NCBI GenBank assembly: GCA_024516155.1
Contig: JAJJXM010000055.1
Coordinates: 388,783-452,782 of the forward strand
Reading direction: 5' to 3'
DNA from: Pyronema omphalodes
Lineage: Eukaryota > Ascomycota > Pezizomycetes > Pezizales > Pyronemataceae
DNA: 64,000 nt
This document shows positions 63,188 through 64,000 of this stretch, piece by piece. Each line of letters opens with the position of its first letter. Position 1 is the first letter of the stretch. The translations under genes and the position numbers were made by a program. Under the pieces are notes generated by a model. The model saw nothing but the letters and a program-made list of their open reading frames with translations, ran no database searches and was not told the DNA's origin.

Positions 63188-64000
63188 TTCTCTCCTCCTT
63201 GTGTTCCCGGTGTGATAGCTGTGTAACTGTACCGTTTGGTAACTTAACTTTGTTCCTCCTCAGTGATGCTATCGGTGCGTGCCCAGTGAAAATGCAGGAG
63301 CTCTGACTTGGCATCGTCAAATGCAACGGCGTTTGCGTCGGCCCACCGAAAGGCTGTTGTTGTGATGTTCTCAAGTGCGCGGCGGCGTTCGCTTTTCTGG
63401 TGCGTCCCTGGACGACGATCGCTACGTCGTCAATGTAGCTAGGTGTCCAGGCGTACGGGTGTACCTGCGCTGGTTCGTCGAATAATGGGCGGAGGTATAT
63501 AAGAAAAGTATGGGGGATGCAGGGGAACCTTGTGGGATGCCTGTTTGCAACTGGGCGTTTGCGTGTCAGTTCGCCCCCGAACGTTAGAGCGATCGTGCGA
63601 TCTGCGAGGAAACTGGCACCACGATACTACTGGTCGCGGGCACCCAGCTGTCGTAATGTTTGTTGGAGCGGTCAGCAGAGACGTTGTCGAACGCTCCACG
63701 AACATCGAGGAAGAGGGGCAGAGGTTAGCATTCCGTGAGATTTCCCAATCTCAACGTCGTGCACCAGCGCCATCGCCCGTCAATTGCTGATCTCTGCGGG
63801 CGTCCACCTATTTGGTCTCTATGTAGTAAGTCGTGAGAGTCTGCCATCGTGTCTAGGCGAGTGGCCATTAGTTTTTCGAGGGTCTTCCCAAGGCAGTTTA
63901 GGAGCGCAATCGGACGGTATGGCCTTTGGATTGCTGTAATCCGGCTTGTTAGGTTTGGCGATAATGACTGTGGTGGCCTGGCGCCAGCATCGCTGATGGT
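63188..64000 (-). pseudogene. C2 ORF2, RT part, running out of the window
   Basis: Resumes C2 at GTQGGE and runs towards the N-terminus: LPNGTV, AFDDAKSELLHF, SYIDDVAIVVQG (about 63440), IPQGSPASP (about 63530), LFLDVRGAFDNV (about 63710), DQIGGRPQRSA and the NCLGKTLEKLMATRL region at the end. At least eight single-base indels break the frame. The remaining 5' half lies beyond 64000. Confidence 0.85.

Overview
The window contains no ordinary host gene that I can recognise. It is a 64-kb nest of retrotransposons, most likely from a filamentous ascomycete fungus. The evidence is Tad1-type LINEs (CCHC-zinc-finger ORF1; ORF2 with APE endonuclease, reverse transcriptase, RNase H and a C-terminal CCHC) alongside Ty3/gypsy chromoviruses ending in a chromodomain. 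I cannot name the species. The coding sequences are not AT-biased, so strong RIP is unlikely.

Layout. 1-5886: a decayed family-A LINE, an older LINE tail and about 1.8 kb with nothing recognisable. 5887-23495: the gypsy block. A plus-strand element (LTR, small leader ORF0, gag) is split by a 735-bp solo LTR (target duplication CCCGG) and by a 7.4-kb minus-strand chromovirus, G1. A second LTR-ORF0-gag start follows, then a fragment of a novel element, then a young 6.4-kb minus-strand chromovirus, G2 (529-bp LTRs with about six differences). 23496-29845: a family-B LINE, plus strand, cut by a 1356-bp solo LTR (duplication ACGCG). 29853-36774: a truncated family-A LINE, then two arms of an inverted repeat made of a short element that encodes one protein and no reverse transcriptase, around a LINE RT fragment. 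36781-64000: four near-identical family-C LINEs (C1-C4) and further copies of the one-protein element, nested up to four levels deep, several with perfect 13-18 bp target duplications.

How the parts work together. The autonomous LINEs make ORF1 (RNA binding) and ORF2 (endonuclease/RT/RNase H). C1 carries an uninterrupted 1306-residue ORF2. The one-protein element ('solo' element here) encodes a 484-residue coiled-coil, basic protein and copies both the 5' terminal module and the 3' UTR, hairpin and tail of the LINEs. It looks like a parasite of LINE RT that brings its own RNA-binding protein, an arrangement analogous to Drosophila HeT-A. The two chromovirus families show sequence-level expression and replication signals: a leader ORF before gag, a classical -1 frameshift signal between gag and protease (G2), and a primer-binding site complementary to their own LTR (11 nt in G1, 9 nt in G2), as in Tf1-type self-priming.

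Limits. All calls are by eye. The last ~2.5 kb (from about 61.4 kb) is full of single-base indels across unrelated elements and is probably poorly polished sequence. Near-identical LINE copies make misassembly possible.
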